In this document: piece by piece, positions 24,170 to 35,362 of the stretch
How the letters are laid out: every line of letters begins with the position of its first letter
How positions within the stretch are numbered: position 1 is the first letter of the stretch
Source: Dactylorhiza incarnata
Lineage: Eukaryota > Streptophyta > Magnoliopsida > Asparagales > Orchidaceae
Length of the DNA stretch: 64,000 nucleotides
Direction: 5' to 3'
Assembly: GCA_033032865.1 (NCBI GenBank)
Contig: JAWHQI010000273.1
Location: 248,001 to 312,000, forward strand
The notes under the pieces: model-generated
What the model saw: only the letters and a program-made list of their open reading frames with translations
What the model was told of the DNA's origin: nothing
Databases searched by the model: none
Position numbers and translations under genes: made by a program

Positions 24170-25171
24170 TCACTCCAGGTTTCAGCAATGAAACCCTTTC
24201 CCTTATTCTTGTCATTTTTCTTGGAGGACTTCTTCTTCTTGTGCTCCTTTCTACCATTGCTCCTGTCATGTTGCTCTCCAGGGCACTCATGAGCTATATG
24301 TCCTGGTTTTCTGCTGGAAAAGCAGATCACTTCCTGCTTTGGAGTCTTATCAAATCTTGGTTTTGAGCTCCACTCTTTTCTTCTTGAATCTTCTGTCTTG
24401 ACCCACTTTCTGAATCTTCTTGCTAAAAGGGTGAACATCTCATCTTTAGGAGTGGAAGACTCTCCTTCAACAGCCTTTAGGGCAGTGCTCCTTTAGATAG
24501 GAGTTGAGACTACCTCCTTGGCCTATGTCTCAGCCCTGCTTTTCAATAGTAGCCCATAGGATTTGAGCTTTCCTAGTAAAACATCAGTGGAGATCTCTTT
24601 GTGACATCTGAACTCTCTGATTGCCCAGATCCTTGAGTCTCATGTGCTTGGGAAGCACATGAGGAACTTGTCATTTATTTCAATCAGGGAGATCTCTTTA
24701 TCCAGACCTTTCTGCTCATTTATTATAGTGCTGAATCTCTCGTGCATTTCAGCAACACTTTCCTCAGTTTTCTTTTGAAAGTTCTTATATTAGTATATGA
24801 AAACGGAGTTCCTGTCCTTCCTTTCATCAGAGTTTTCTTCTACCAATCTGGAAAGAGATTCCCAGATTTCTTTTGTTGATTGGCAGTCAGCTACTTTTTG
24901 GAAGATGTCATCAGACATTGTAGACACCAGAATATTCATTGCTTTGGCATCATATGCCTTCTGCTTCTTTTCAGCATCTGTCCATTCATCTCTTGGCTCA
25001 GTTTGCCGAGTTATAGATCCACTGACATCTTTTCTGACTAGTGCAGGGGGACCTGAAATAATGACATCAAAGATATATTCATCAATATAGTTCATATAGA
25101 ATTTTATTCTGGCCTTACAAAGTGTAAACTTATTAAGATTACACACTGGTGGTCTTGTTGATGCATAACCC
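24170..25171 (-). pseudogene. gag: SIRE-like Copia gag fragment
   Basis: A UBN2-type gag starts at about 25171 (ASTRPPV; a base of the start region seems lost). It continues through KARIKFYMNYIDEYIFDVI and a WESLSRLVEE region. A frameshifted gap near 24480-24790 follows, then a zinc knuckle in which the second cysteine is replaced ([14 protein letters not shown]), a Lys-rich tract, and the typical ETWSDTE ending. It breaks off at the RNase H junction near 24168. Confidence 0.65.
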
Positions 25172-25277
25172 TTAAAACTTATTTTTCTGAAAATAGTTTT
25201 TAAATATTGAAATGAGTGAAGAGATCTTTTGATGAAGGTGTTAGACTTTTTATGATCAACCTCCCTCTAAAACCAAT

Positions 25278-26871
25278 TGAAAGTACACAGTGTAACCTCT
25301 GAGTATTCTCTAGAGAGGGGAGGGGGGGGGGGGGGGGGTAGAGATTTAAAGACTTTTACCCTAATTATGCACACATAATAAAAAACTATTCCAATAACTA
25401 TGCAATCAGCACAACCAACTCAGAATAAAATAAACCCAGAAAATAGTAAACAGTAAAGAGATAACATAGAAAATATCAACTCAAAAGACAGAATTTTTAT
25501 AATGGTTTTCCAAAATATGGGTAGTCCACTCTTCTACCACCTTGGTGGGATTGCACAATATGTGCCTGAGTCTTTTGATAAGGAGACTCTCAGAACTAAC
25601 ACTGAGTCTTTTGATAAGGAGACTCTTAGAACCACACACTGAGTCTTTTGACAAGGAGACTCTTAGAACCACTGAGTCTTTTGATAAGGAGACTCTTAGA
25701 ACCAATTGAATCCTTTAAAGATGGATTCTTAGGACTCTTTCTCAGTTACAGAATATAAACAGAGAGAAGTAAAGAAGAAGAAGAGAAGGATTCTGCTGTA
25801 TAAATCCTTCTACAGCTATCACACAGGATGCTGTCTTTAGATGTTCTTCAGGATCTGTGTATAATGAATCCTTGCTTATGGTAGAGAAGAATGCAAGGGT
25901 TATGAGCTTTTGATCCTTATGATCTCTGTACTCTAGTTTGCTTGCTGCTGTAAGATGTGAAGAAGAAGCAACAACTTGTTTGTGTTTATGTACAAAGTTG
26001 TTCTTCTTTTCTTTTCAGAGAGGAAGCATGCGGAAGAAAAGGAGAAAGACTCAATAATTCAATAGTTGTGTTTTTTTCTTCCTTCATCTGTATACTTATT
26101 CTTTGTCGAATAGTGTTTGAATTTTTTTCCTCTTCTGTTCTGTCCTTAGAAGGAACATCCTTTGGACAATGATATTTCTTTCTATTTCTGTTTCCCGATC
26201 CGTTAATCTATTTTAAATAACATTCCATTCTTGGCAATAAACGAGTCATTAGAAGTCAGACTGTAGCCTTGGATACCTTCTGGAAAAGCATCTGAAAGGA
26301 TAGTAGAAAACCTTCCACTTCTGTCTGTATTCGATGTACCGTCGATTTTATTTTCCCTCTATTAGTCGCACCTCTGAGTTCTTATAAAAGCAGCTTCGAA
26401 ATCCTTCTTATCTCTGACTGAACTCAGATGTCGACGTTGCGTCGAATCCTTAATGACGTATCCGTCGAGTTGTAGACTTGGACTTTGAACCTGATCTTCT
26501 GCGTCGAATTCAAATCGAAGTTGCGTCGACTTCTGATATTGCTTTAACAAGCTCTGTCTTCTGTGTCAAGACCATTTCGACGTTGCGTCGACTTCACTTA
26601 TACTTCGACTTCAGTCTGAGTTACTTCTACTTGTATTCAAAGTTGCTTCGACTTTTAGTTGAAGTTGCGCGACTTCTATTCGACGCAAGTTTAACTCAAC
26701 TAACTTTTGTGCTTGTTTTGGTCAGGTCTTGACACTCTAGTGTGAGTGTGATATCCTAGGACATCTAATGACCAGATTACTCTCACTATACAACATAGGT
26801 AATACATCGTAGATCATGAAATCACTTTAAGATAATTTGTAAGATAAATCATAAGGGTGTTTTTCCCAACA
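25278..26871 (-). repeat. Probable 5' LTR of the SIRE-like Copia (about 1.6 kb)
   Basis: The minus strand starts TGTTGGGAAAAACACC at 26871 and ends CTTTCA at 25278. A degenerate primer-like TGGTTTTAGAGGG follows at about 25276-25263, and gag comes after that. It contains a 17-base poly-G tract (25322-25338), a short tandem array (25567-25705), and many CGACGTTGCGTCGA-type words at 26330-26700. The boundary at 25278 is inferred. Confidence 0.5.
25567..25705. repeat. Tandem array, four units
   Basis: Units built on TGAGTCTTTTGATAAGGAGA followed by CTCTTAGAACC repeat four times with lengths of about 33-50 bases. The short minus-strand ORF over it only echoes the repeat. Confidence 0.8.
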
Positions 26872-27532
26872 CAAATAGTAATGGTTATTGGATTTAATCA
26901 TCGATCGTGGGAAGAGAAAATCTCATGAGTGACTTTGGGCTTGTATATTGGTTTGTATTGAAGATAGTGTTTTGCACTTCTTGTAATATCTTAGAAGGTT
27001 CTGAGGTAAAATCATCAGTAGATCAGCTGGTAGCATAATCGTCCTGATAAATAATGTTGGTGTTATTTTATACATAGACACATTCTTTTCATAGGAAATA
27101 TTCAATCCCAGGTTCTACATCTTCATTTAAAAAAGATTTTTTGATGCTGTGCAACTTGCCTAACTTTGCTCTATTGCTAATGTGAAATTTCTTTTTTAGT
27201 TTTAAAGTAAATCATTCATAGTGCAGTAAATCATTATTTTATATGCAAGAGAAATAATGTTTGATCATGCCTTTTTACAAGATGTTCTGAAATTGTTTCC
27301 TATAACATCATTATTTTATGTGCTGTACATTGTCGATATCGTGGTGGTTGGTGGTGGCAGAGAGAGTATGAGAGAGCGAGTTGCTTCCTATGAATTAGGC
27401 AGTCTTGCAAGTACTAAGATGCCAGCAAGAGCTCTCTGAAATTGGTTGACTGCAGTGTCGACAGAGATTGGTTGGAAAACCTTCCATTGTTTAAGTAATC
27501 TGATAACGATGCCACCAAAATAATGTATAACA
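26872..27532. other. Non-coding, nothing recognised
   Basis: AT-rich; no element ends or credible coding frame were found. Confidence 0.3.
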
Positions 27533-27913
27533 TCAGTGGGCACCGCCTATGTGAGGTATTATAATATATGTCGTAGAGTTCATGCAGATTGTCTTTAGAG
27601 GAGTACTGAGAGTGAAGATAGGACCATACTTAGCCTTTTGTAACGACATAACAAATGTGTAGCATTGAGTATCCATAGAGTTAGATAGCCATACAATCAC
27701 TCTGTTGTCGTCCATAAACCAGACCTCGTAAGTGTCATCCTTGGTATCTGGAGGGACTATTGTCAAGTGGTGGTGAAGGCCTTTACATTTGAGCATTTTC
27801 TCTACCACAATAGGCCAATGTTAGTAGCTGGCGGCGCCAACGAGAGAAATGTTGGTGAGACGCAAATCCGTCTTAAAGTCATCATGAGGAGTTGATTTTG
27901 ACGTGTTGGCCAT
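27533..27913 (-). pseudogene. gag: Copia gag amino-terminal fragment
   Basis: From ATG at 27913 (MANTSKSTPHDD) the frame reads a gag-like start ending at a TAA where the conserved Tyr-Leu-Trp stretch is expected. It then continues through VEKMLKCKGLHHHLTI and DDNRVIVWLSNSMD to 27533. This pattern (K-G-L-H-x-H-L-T, then W-L-x-x-S-M) is that of UBN2/gag polyproteins of plant Copia elements. It decays beyond 27533. A primer site and an LTR edge lie about 710 bases upstream. Confidence 0.6.
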
Positions 27914-28070
27914 GGGGCGATGGTTTCACCTAAAAAAATATTTTGGCCAAGGTTGGTGGAGAGTGATTTACAAGAGGGTTGTTTTACTGAGAATTTTAAT
28001 TTGCTAGAGCTTCGACCTACTGAGGAAAAAAAATTCCAACCACGAAAGCGGCTCGTTTAGGAGAGGCCCC

Positions 28071-28072
<2 letters not shown>

Positions 28073-28119
<47 letters not shown>
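28073..28119. repeat. (AG)n microsatellite, about 47 bases
   Basis: An uninterrupted AG dinucleotide run lies in the leader of the minus-strand Copia fragment. Confidence 0.95.
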
Positions 28120-28121
<2 letters not shown>

Positions 28122-28622
28122 ACTCGTTGTACGAGAAGTGATGCGACTAGATAGAGTCGTCTCGATGCCGATGAGTGCGTGGATGACTCGTTTGATTTTT
28201 GTAGCAGTTGCGAGAGGATGTTCCAGGTGAAGATGTCAACCATTGAGAGGATTCTCTCACATGTAGAGAGAGGTCGCTCACTAAAGTAGTTCATGTGCTG
28301 AGAGAGCTCTCGCTAAAGCAGTTCTTGTTGAAAGAACTTTCACTGAAAGTGACTGAGCTCTCGTTGAAGGAGCTGTCTGTTTTATGTTGGTAATGTTCTT
28401 GATTCAGTCTCTCACTGAGTTCAATCGAGGCGGGTTTGAAGCTTGCCGATAATTGGGCCGACAGGAGAAGTTTTTGCCAAGGCCGATTGTTCGTGATGTG
28501 TTGGTTCGGTGGGAGAAGTTTCGCGTCACGTGCTTGACTGACTAAATAATTTTCTTGTCGATTTCTGCCATCGAAAGTGATCATGTATGCGAGCGGAGTG
28601 CTAGAAGCAAGCTTGGGTTAAT

Positions 28623-28640
28623 GCTCTGGCTCCTATACCA
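28623..28640 (-). other. Primer-binding site with a 6-base insertion
   Basis: The minus strand reads TGGTATAGGAGCCAGAGC, which is the tRNA-Met primer complement TGGTATCAGAGC with six extra bases. It abuts the LTR terminus CTTCTCACA exactly. Confidence 0.55.
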
Positions 28641-28913
28641 TGTGAGAAGAGTAAATTTTTATCCCAACTTAAAATGATAATATATGTACATATATATTGT
28701 AGCCTTGGGGCATGGCTAAACATTCACATGAGATGTGCGGTTAAGCAATAGTATTGCCATACACAATATATATATATACATATACATTTGTGTGTGTTGA
28801 GAAAAGACATTCTCTATTCGATACTTCTTTTGTATGGGAGGTAATGTCACGCCAGTGTGATACTCATATTGGAAGGGACTAAACTCCTATGTGGCTTACG
28901 GTCCACACATCAA
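28641..28913 (-). repeat. Partial Copia LTR (outer boundary uncertain)
   Basis: The plus strand starts TGTGAGAAGAGTAAA next to the primer site. The outer end was not located with certainty; a candidate is the CACACA near 28910. It contains ATATAT runs near 28680 and 28765. Confidence 0.4.
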
Positions 28914-29004
28914 AGTGCTTCTTTTTTTATGAAAAAACAACCAGTTTCACTTCCTTTATCTGATTCAAAAACTACTCTGTTTTCATATTGTTTGCTCCCG
29001 AAAT

Positions 29005-29735
29005 CTGTTAGAAAAGAAGAGTTTTAGGTTGAGCAGGGAAAAGACAGAGTATATGGTGCTTAAATTTAACAGTGCAAGAAGGACGGATGACTTCGTTATT
29101 AAGTTGGGCGATCAAGATATTTCCCATAGTGAGTGCTTTAAATCTCTCTGATCGATAGTTCAAAAAGATGGAGGTGTTGATAAAGATGTGATACATAGAA
29201 TTCAAGCTGGTTGGTTGAAGTGGAGAGGTGCGTCAGGGATCTTATGTGATCGTAAAGTGCCATTAAAACTTAAAGGCAAGTTTTACCGTACTGCAATTAG
29301 ACCAGCAATGCTCTATGGTTTTGAGTGTTCGACAGTGAATTGTGTACATGAGCAAAAAATGGGAGTTGCGGAGATGAGAATGCTTAGGTCGATGTGTGGA
29401 CACACGAGACTGGATAAAATTAAGAATGAATGTATCAGAGATAAGGCATGAGTGGCACCATTGCAGAGAAGATGCGAGAAGCGCGACTAAGAGGGTTTGG
29501 ACACGTACAAATGAGACTATTAAAGGCACCTATTAGGCGTTGTGAGAGTTTAGTCACTTGACATGTTAAACGGGGGAGGAGTAGATCAATAAAGATTTGG
29601 AATGAGACTTTAAGGAAAGACATGATGTACTTAGGCATTAATGAGATTATGACTAAAGATAGGGCACAATGGTGACAATCGATCCATATAGCCAACCCCA
29701 CTATTGTGGGATAAAGGCTTGAGTGTTGTTGCTGT
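29005..29735 (+). pseudogene. RTE-clade LINE, 3' end of reverse transcriptase ORF
   Basis: The frame at 29188-29451 encodes [20 protein letters not shown], then [20 protein letters not shown] and [19 protein letters not shown]. This is the carboxyl end typical of plant RTE-type LINEs. Flanking frames continue it with shifts, down to a tail of TTGTTG. It is homologous to the minus-strand LINE at 41227-43111, starting at a point corresponding to about 41920 there. It is 5'-truncated and dead. Confidence 0.8.
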
Positions 29736-30023
29736 AACCCCATTGCTTCTCGAGACACCGACTAATGTGTGGCTCCACCATTTGTCATTTCATGTTGGAA
29801 GGTAAGGGAAAGACAAACTGACTGACCTACCTTGAAGAAGGTTGAATTCAACCACGCCACAGGTACTACTCCATGAATAGCTCGCTTGCAGTGCCTCTCT
29901 TTACGCAACGACCTAGGATATAAAGCTCTACCTTCCGTCCTGCCCTTTCAACTGGACCGATGAAGCGATGACTTCTTTGCCTACCGAAGACCTAGCGCTT
30001 TAGGTGTACTTAAGCAAGGAATC

Positions 30024-32077
30024 TGTTATGGGCCTATTTTGGGGTTTCATCAGAGGTGGCGGTGGAGGCAGATATACAAAGGGAGACGAGCTCTACCCGC
30101 GTAGAATGCGAGGACAGAGGAAGAAGGAGAGTCTTGCTCAACCCTAACCCTAGAAATTGAGGAATGAGAGAGAACTAGGGAGACGGGAACTTAGAGAGAG
30201 AATGATAATTGGATTCATTCATTCATAATGATTCATGGACCCCCGCGGTCCTCTCAGTAGAAATTACAAGACTTCCGACAATTACCAAAATACTCTACAT
30301 GAAATAAAAGACTCGAAACATCATAATAACCCTAAATAATGATTAAAAATGACAACACTAACATGACAAATTAATAATACATATATAAAATTAACTAATA
30401 ACGAGGACTATTGTGGGCCCATATCATCCCACCTGCCCTTCAAATCAAGCTTGACCTCAAGATCAAACGAGGCTTTAATGATTTTACGATCTGGCTCCTT
30501 AATTTTGCGTCAGAACAACTTCCGATAATGCGTTGTTGTGGCGGCGACCGCATCGAGTGGCGGGTCTTCATCGTGCGCAAAGGTGTTAAGACGGATTGCA
30601 TGGAACTAGTGTGGTGGGGATACTTGAGGAAGGAAGACCTCCAAGTAGAATATCCGGAGTTGGGGCGCGTGTGCCTGAGGACTGCAGACAACCGAAGGAG
30701 ACTGAGGACTGCAGACAATCAAAGGAGACTGAGGATTGGGCTTAATGTGATTGACGACGATGAGAAACGCTGACTCCGACGTGGGAGCGATCTTCAAAAG
30801 GAATGGATTGAGAGGGACCGCCGGAACAGATGACTGGAGCGGAGGCTGCAAAGTGGAGACAATATAGACAGATGGTGGCTCAAAATGTGGTGGCACCACT
30901 GCGAGGCTTGGCGGCGATGATGATTGTTTTGTGAAATGCAAGGAGGGAAGACCTCGAGTTGATGGTGGTGCGACAAGAACGACAGAGAGCTGCGGAGCAT
31001 CCTCATGCGTGGGTGGAATCAGGCCTCCGATGTGTCGGTCAATGTTGTTGGAAAAACGTGAAAGCGCAGCGTCAAAGGATGCCGATATCTCCAATAACAT
31101 TGAACGGAGTGTGGCCCCTTCCACGACATTTATCTTTATGCCGAATAATTACTTGAAGTAATAAGTAATCAAGTGATTTAAAAAAGATGGAACTACTGCT
31201 GTGGGAAGGACAAAACATTCATGCGGCTGGAGGGAAGGGATGCGTCAAGCTTGGGATGAGTTGAGCTCGAGACGGGAGGTGTGCGTCTCTATGGGTTGAG
31301 CTCGTCTAGGAGATGCGTACAGGAAGGAGGGCTCGTCGTCGTGTTGCAACGAAACTGTGAGCTAAAGCGTGGGTTCGTTGCTAGCAGCCGGGAGGAAGGA
31401 GATATCGTCGAGTAGCGCTCGGCTGGGAGACACGTAAAGGAAGGAGGGTCTTCGTCGTGCTAGAGCGGAACTGTGAGCTGGAGCGCGGGTCTGTCGCTAG
31501 CAACCGAGAGGAAGGAGCTCCCGTCGAGGAGCGCACGACTAAGAAATGTGTACAGAAAGTAGGGCTCGTCGTCGTGCTGGAGCGGAACTGTGAACTGGAG
31601 CGCGGGTCTGTCGCTAGCATCCGGGAGAATGGAGATCCCGTTGAGGAGTGTTGTTAAGCTGTCATCGAGACCACATTTCGGAAGCTCGAAGTGCGCCGTC
31701 CAATCGGAAGAAGCGCGTAGGCGCTGCTGGAATGGCTGGAGCGTCAAGGAGTTCACGCACGGAAGCGGCAAAGCGACACCGGATCCGTTGATTGCAGTAG
31801 GGGAAAGAAGAATCAGAAGTAGAGAGTTGTTTCGTTTGCCGAAGAGGATCGAAAGAATCTGATACCAAGATGTTATAGGCCTATTTCGGGGTTTTGTCGG
31901 GGGTGGCGGTGGAGGCAGAGATACAAAGGGAGACAAGCGACACAATAAATGAAATAAAAGACACGAACATCATAATAACCCTAAAAAGCGACACAAAAAA
32001 TGACGACACTGATGTGATAAATTAATTATACATATATAAAATTTACTGATAACGAGGATTATTGTTGGCCCATATCA
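30024..32077 (-). mobile_element. Short non-autonomous Gypsy-like LTR element (2054 bp), complete ends
   Basis: The left LTR is 30024-30426 (403 bp) and the right LTR 31871-32077 (207 bp, with about 196 bp lost internally). Both run from TGTTAT(G/A)GGCC to CCATATCA on the plus strand. A perfect 5-bp target duplication GAATC flanks the element (30019-30023 and 32078-32082). Left of the right LTR lies the primer site, reading TTGGTATCAGA on the minus strand. Inside the left LTR is a purine-rich GAAGGGCAGGTGGGA. The orientation is therefore minus. The interior is only 1.44 kb, with one gag-like ORF and no pol, so the element must rely on another for movement. Confidence 0.8.
30606..31124 (-). 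CDS. Hypothetical gag-like ORF of the short LTR element (172 codons)
   Basis: The single sizable frame on the sense strand of this element starts MEGATLRSMLLEISASFDAA and continues with RFSNNIDRH. The helical start is reminiscent of Gypsy gag amino ends, which begin with a short coiled segment. It then becomes Pro- and Ser-rich. The capsid core, zinc knuckle, protease and polymerase are all absent. The related element at 45586-47498 does contain a gag motif (KLEFPTYDGK), which supports a gag origin. Function is unproven. Confidence 0.35.
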   Translation of the reverse strand: MEGATLRSMLLEISASFDAALSRFSNNIDRHIGGLIPPTHEDAPQLSVVLVAPPSTRGLPSLHFTKQSSSPPSLAVVPPHFEPPSVYIVSTLQPPLQSSVPAVPLNPFLLKIAPTSESAFLIVVNHIKPNPQSPLIVCSPQSPSVVCSPQAHAPQLRIFYLEVFLPQVSPPH

Positions 32078-32203
32078 GAATCCTATTTTCTTTAATTCAT
32101 AAATATAAGTGAAATGAAGTAAGGTGTTCTAGTATCTTCCTATTAGAAAGTTTCTTCAACTAAAAAAGACTATTCCCCTTCACTTCACCCAGAAAGCCTA
32201 CCC

Positions 32204-33117
32204 TGTACAACCCCGATGTTCGCCTGGAAGGGTCCCTGGTTCGCATACCCAAGGGAGCGAGCCAGAGATGGGCGAGCCAGGCAGGGCGAGCCCAAGAAGA
32301 GCGAGAGGCCCTAGAGGCAGGCGAGCCAGCCAGTCGAAGGAGTTCGCTAGGAAGGCCCGGGACCTTGGGGTGCAAATAGCCGCTTCTGGGGTACAGTTAG
32401 CCATTTTGGCGAGCCCGACTCGCTAAAGAGCGGTTCGGCAGGCGAGCCCTAGAGGCAGGCGAGCCAGCTGGTCGAAGTAGTTCGCTAGGAAGGCCCGGGA
32501 CCTTGGGGTGCAAATAGCCGCTTCTGGGGTACAGTTAGCCATTTTGGCGAGCCCGACTTGCTAAAGAGCGGTTCGGCAGGCGAGCCCTAGAGGCAGGCGA
32601 GCCAGTCAGTTGAAGGAGTTTTGCTAGGCAGGCGAGCCAGCCAGACATTTTGGCGAGCCCCGTGTTCGTTAGAACAGGTCAAAGGTCTCTGGTTCGCCGG
32701 TACCTGGGGTGGTCTTTTACCAGAAAACTCCTGGTGGTCTGCGGCTAGCCCCTCCAAACATCGGAGTTTGGCTGTTAGCAGACCAATTTGGGGTGCGGAT
32801 AGTAAGAATGGACAGCAGGAGTTGGCTATTGACAGACCACAAAACCAAAATCTATAAATAGACCTTAAGGGGCACCTTGGAAGAGGACCGGTTTCAGAAT
32901 CTTTGAGCCTTCTTCTCTCCATAGGTCGCTTTGGTTTGGGCTCTCTAGCTCTCCAAGGTGCCCAAGTCTTAGCTTTGGCTTGGGAGGGGAAGCGCTCAAC
33001 GATCTTCCGGGTTAGTGGAGGGACCTCCTTGCTGAGATCAGGGTCTTTGTTCTTTGTCCGAGTTATCTGCCTACCTCTTCCGAGGGACCGGTAAGGGCTA
33101 GTCGCCCCTCAATTCGT
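32204..33117 (+). repeat. 5' LTR of Tat copy B, truncated at its right end
   Basis: It is nearly identical to 39720-40635. It starts TGTACAACCCCGATG and stops matching at CAATTCGTT, about 45 bases short of the true LTR end. It carries an internal direct duplication of about 135 bases (AGGCGAGCCCTAGAGGCAGG units) and a TATAAATA at 32853-32860. Confidence 0.85.
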
Positions 33118-34509
33118 TAGCAGGAGGGTCGAGGGAGGAGAGCACCCAGGCGGACCTCTTAGCCAAGTTCGGTCCCCGAGCGGGTGGGACGACTTCGGAA
33201 CTCTTCCGGCCCTCCATCGAGGAAGGAGAATTGATGGAGGTGGATCAACGAGCCTCGTGGATGGATCCGTTCATCACCTTCCTATCCTCCGGGCAGTTCC
33301 CTGGAGAGGACGTGGACAAGAGGCGCTTTAGGTATAAGTCCGCTTATTACTCTTTGCATGCAGGAGGGCTATATAGGAAAACTCTCTCGGGACTCCTGGC
33401 CTGTTGTGTTTCCGAGGAAGAGGTTCCGAGAGTCCTGGAAGAAATCCACTCCGGGGAGTGCGGCAGCCACTCCGGGAGTCGGACCCTGGAAGGGAGGGTG
33501 TTGAGGCAAAGCTACTTCTGGCCCACTCTCGGCAAGGATGCGGCAGAGTTCGCGAGAAAGGGTCCGAAGTGCCAGCTCTATGCTCCGCTCCAACTCCTCC
33601 CAGCTCAAAGGCTCCGAACCATCACGGCTCCCTGACCCTTCGCCATATGGGGGCTGGATCTGGTCGGTCCCTTTCCCCAAGCCAGCGGCCAGAGGAAGTT
33701 CCTGCTGGTCATGATCGACTACTTCTCCAAGTGGGTAGAAGTGAAAGCACTCGCTAAGGTAACCTCTCAGGTTGTAAGGAATTTTGTATGGGGAGAGATA
33801 ATTTGCAGGCACGGGTTACCTCTAGCTATAGTGACGGACAATGGGCCGCAGTTTGCTAGTGAAGAGTTTGTTGGCTTCTGCACTCAGCTCGGCATCGACC
33901 TCAGGTTCGCGTCGGTCCACCACCCGAGGAGCAATGGGCAGGTGGAGGCCGCGAACAAAATAATCGTTAACCTATTAAAAAAGAAAGTTGAAAACCTCCG
34001 GGGAAACTGGGTAGAACAGCTACCCTTCCGTCCTCTGGGCCATGAGGACCACCCCGAATACCGCCACCGGGGAGACCCCGTTCAAGCTCTCTCACGGATC
34101 CGAGGCCGTTCTCCCCATAGAGTTCGAGGTAAAGACCCCCCGGGTGATCGCTGCGAGCGAGGGGGATGAAGAGTGGCTAGAAGATAGTATTTACTTCCAA
34201 GCTATCTTTGGACCTGGTGGAAGAACTCCGGGACTTGGCCACCATTAGGCAGGAAGAGGTCAAGCGGCGGATGGCTCGTATTTTGACAAACATATCTGGA
34301 TAAAGCACTTTCAGAAAGGGGACCTGGTCTTAAAGAAGGTCGATGCGGCCGGCAGAGGGGCCGCGGTGGGTAAGCTTAACCCCAACTGGGAGGGTCCATA
34401 TATTGTAAGCGGGGTACTCAAGTCGGGGGGATATCACCTCCAGGATGTGGAGGGGGTGCCCCTCGACCGAGCCAGGAGTGAGGATGATTTGAAACGATTT
34501 TACCCTTAA
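33118..34509 (+). pseudogene. pol: pol remnant of copy B: end of second RNase H and integrase
   Basis: The frame enters at EESTQADLLAKFGPRAGG (the last RNase H helix) and continues through MDPFITF and the integrase HHCC module to a TGA at 33633-33635, where the homologue has Trp. It then reads GLDLVGPF, TDNGPQFAS and GQVEAANK, so the D, D and E of the catalytic triad are present. A one-base shift near 34027 moves the reading into LGHEDH; the correct frame resumes as MRTTPNTATGETPFKLSHG. Another shift follows near 34190. The C-terminal module ends NWEGPY...DDLKRFYP with TAA at 34507-34509. It is a close but non-identical relative of copy A. Confidence 0.85.
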
Positions 34510-34590
34510 AAGTTTTGCTATATTGTTTACTGAATGTCTTACTCCTTTTTTATAATGCTTATAACTACTGCCGTGCCGACATGACAAAGT

Positions 34591-35362
34591 CTGGATATGT
34601 TGGTGCTGGAATGCCCCAGATCGATTCCGATCCCGGGCTCTCATCTAGACGGGGGGTTCAGGTTGATCTCTGGAGAGGCTGGCAAGGTTGGATATGTTGG
34701 TGCTGGAATGCCCCAGATCGATTCCGCTCCCGGGCTCTCATCTAGACGGGGGGTTCAGGTTGATCTCTGGAGAGGCTGGCAAGGTTGGATATGTTGGTGC
34801 TGGAATGCCCCAGATCGATTCCGCTCCCGGGCTCTCACCTAGACGGGGGGTTCAGGTTGATCTCTGGAGAGGCTGGCAAGGTTGGATATGTTGGTGCTGG
34901 AATGCCCCAGATCGATTCCGCTCCCGGGCTCTCATCTAGACGGGGGGTTCATGTTGATCTCTGGAGAGGCTGGCAAGGTTGGATATGTTGGTGCTGGAAT
35001 GCCCCAGATCGATTCCGCTCCCGGGCTCTCATCTAGACGGGGGGTTCAGGTTGATCTCTGGAGAGGCTGGCAAGGTTGGATATGTTGGTGCTGGAATGCC
35101 CCAGATCGATTCCGCTCCCGGGCTCTCACCTAGACGGGGGGTTCAGGTTGATCTCTGGAGAGGCTGGCAGGGTTGGATATGTTGGTGCTGGAATGCCCCA
35201 GATCGATTCCGCTCCCGAGCTCTCACCCAGACGGAGGGTTCAGGTTGATCTCTGGAGAGGCTGGCAGGGTTGGATATGTTGGTGCTGGAATGCCCCAGAT
35301 CGATTCCGCTCCCGGGCTCTCACCTAGACGGGGGGTTCAGGTTGATCTCTGGAGAGGCTGGC
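34591..35362 (+). repeat. 97-bp tandem array, eight units
   Basis: Units starting TTGGATATGTTGGTGCTGG recur at 34591, 34685, 34782, 34879, 34976, 35073, 35170 and 35267, with only scattered substitutions. The steps are 97 bases after the first. Since 97 is not a multiple of three, each frame shows staggered look-alike ORFs, none of them genes. Confidence 0.95.

Noticed and set aside
25481..25705. Minus-strand repeat-protein ORF
   Set aside because: It only translates the four-unit tandem array; nothing extends beyond it.
25957..26172. Plus-strand ORF with a hydrophobic carboxyl half
   Set aside because: It lies within a minus-strand LTR, is T-rich by composition and has no homologue in the other LTRs.
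34597..35327. A ladder of overlapping plus-strand ORFs of 60-89 codons
   Set aside because: They are staggered readings of the 97-bp tandem array; 97 is not divisible by three, so each unit shifts frame and no single protein is maintained.
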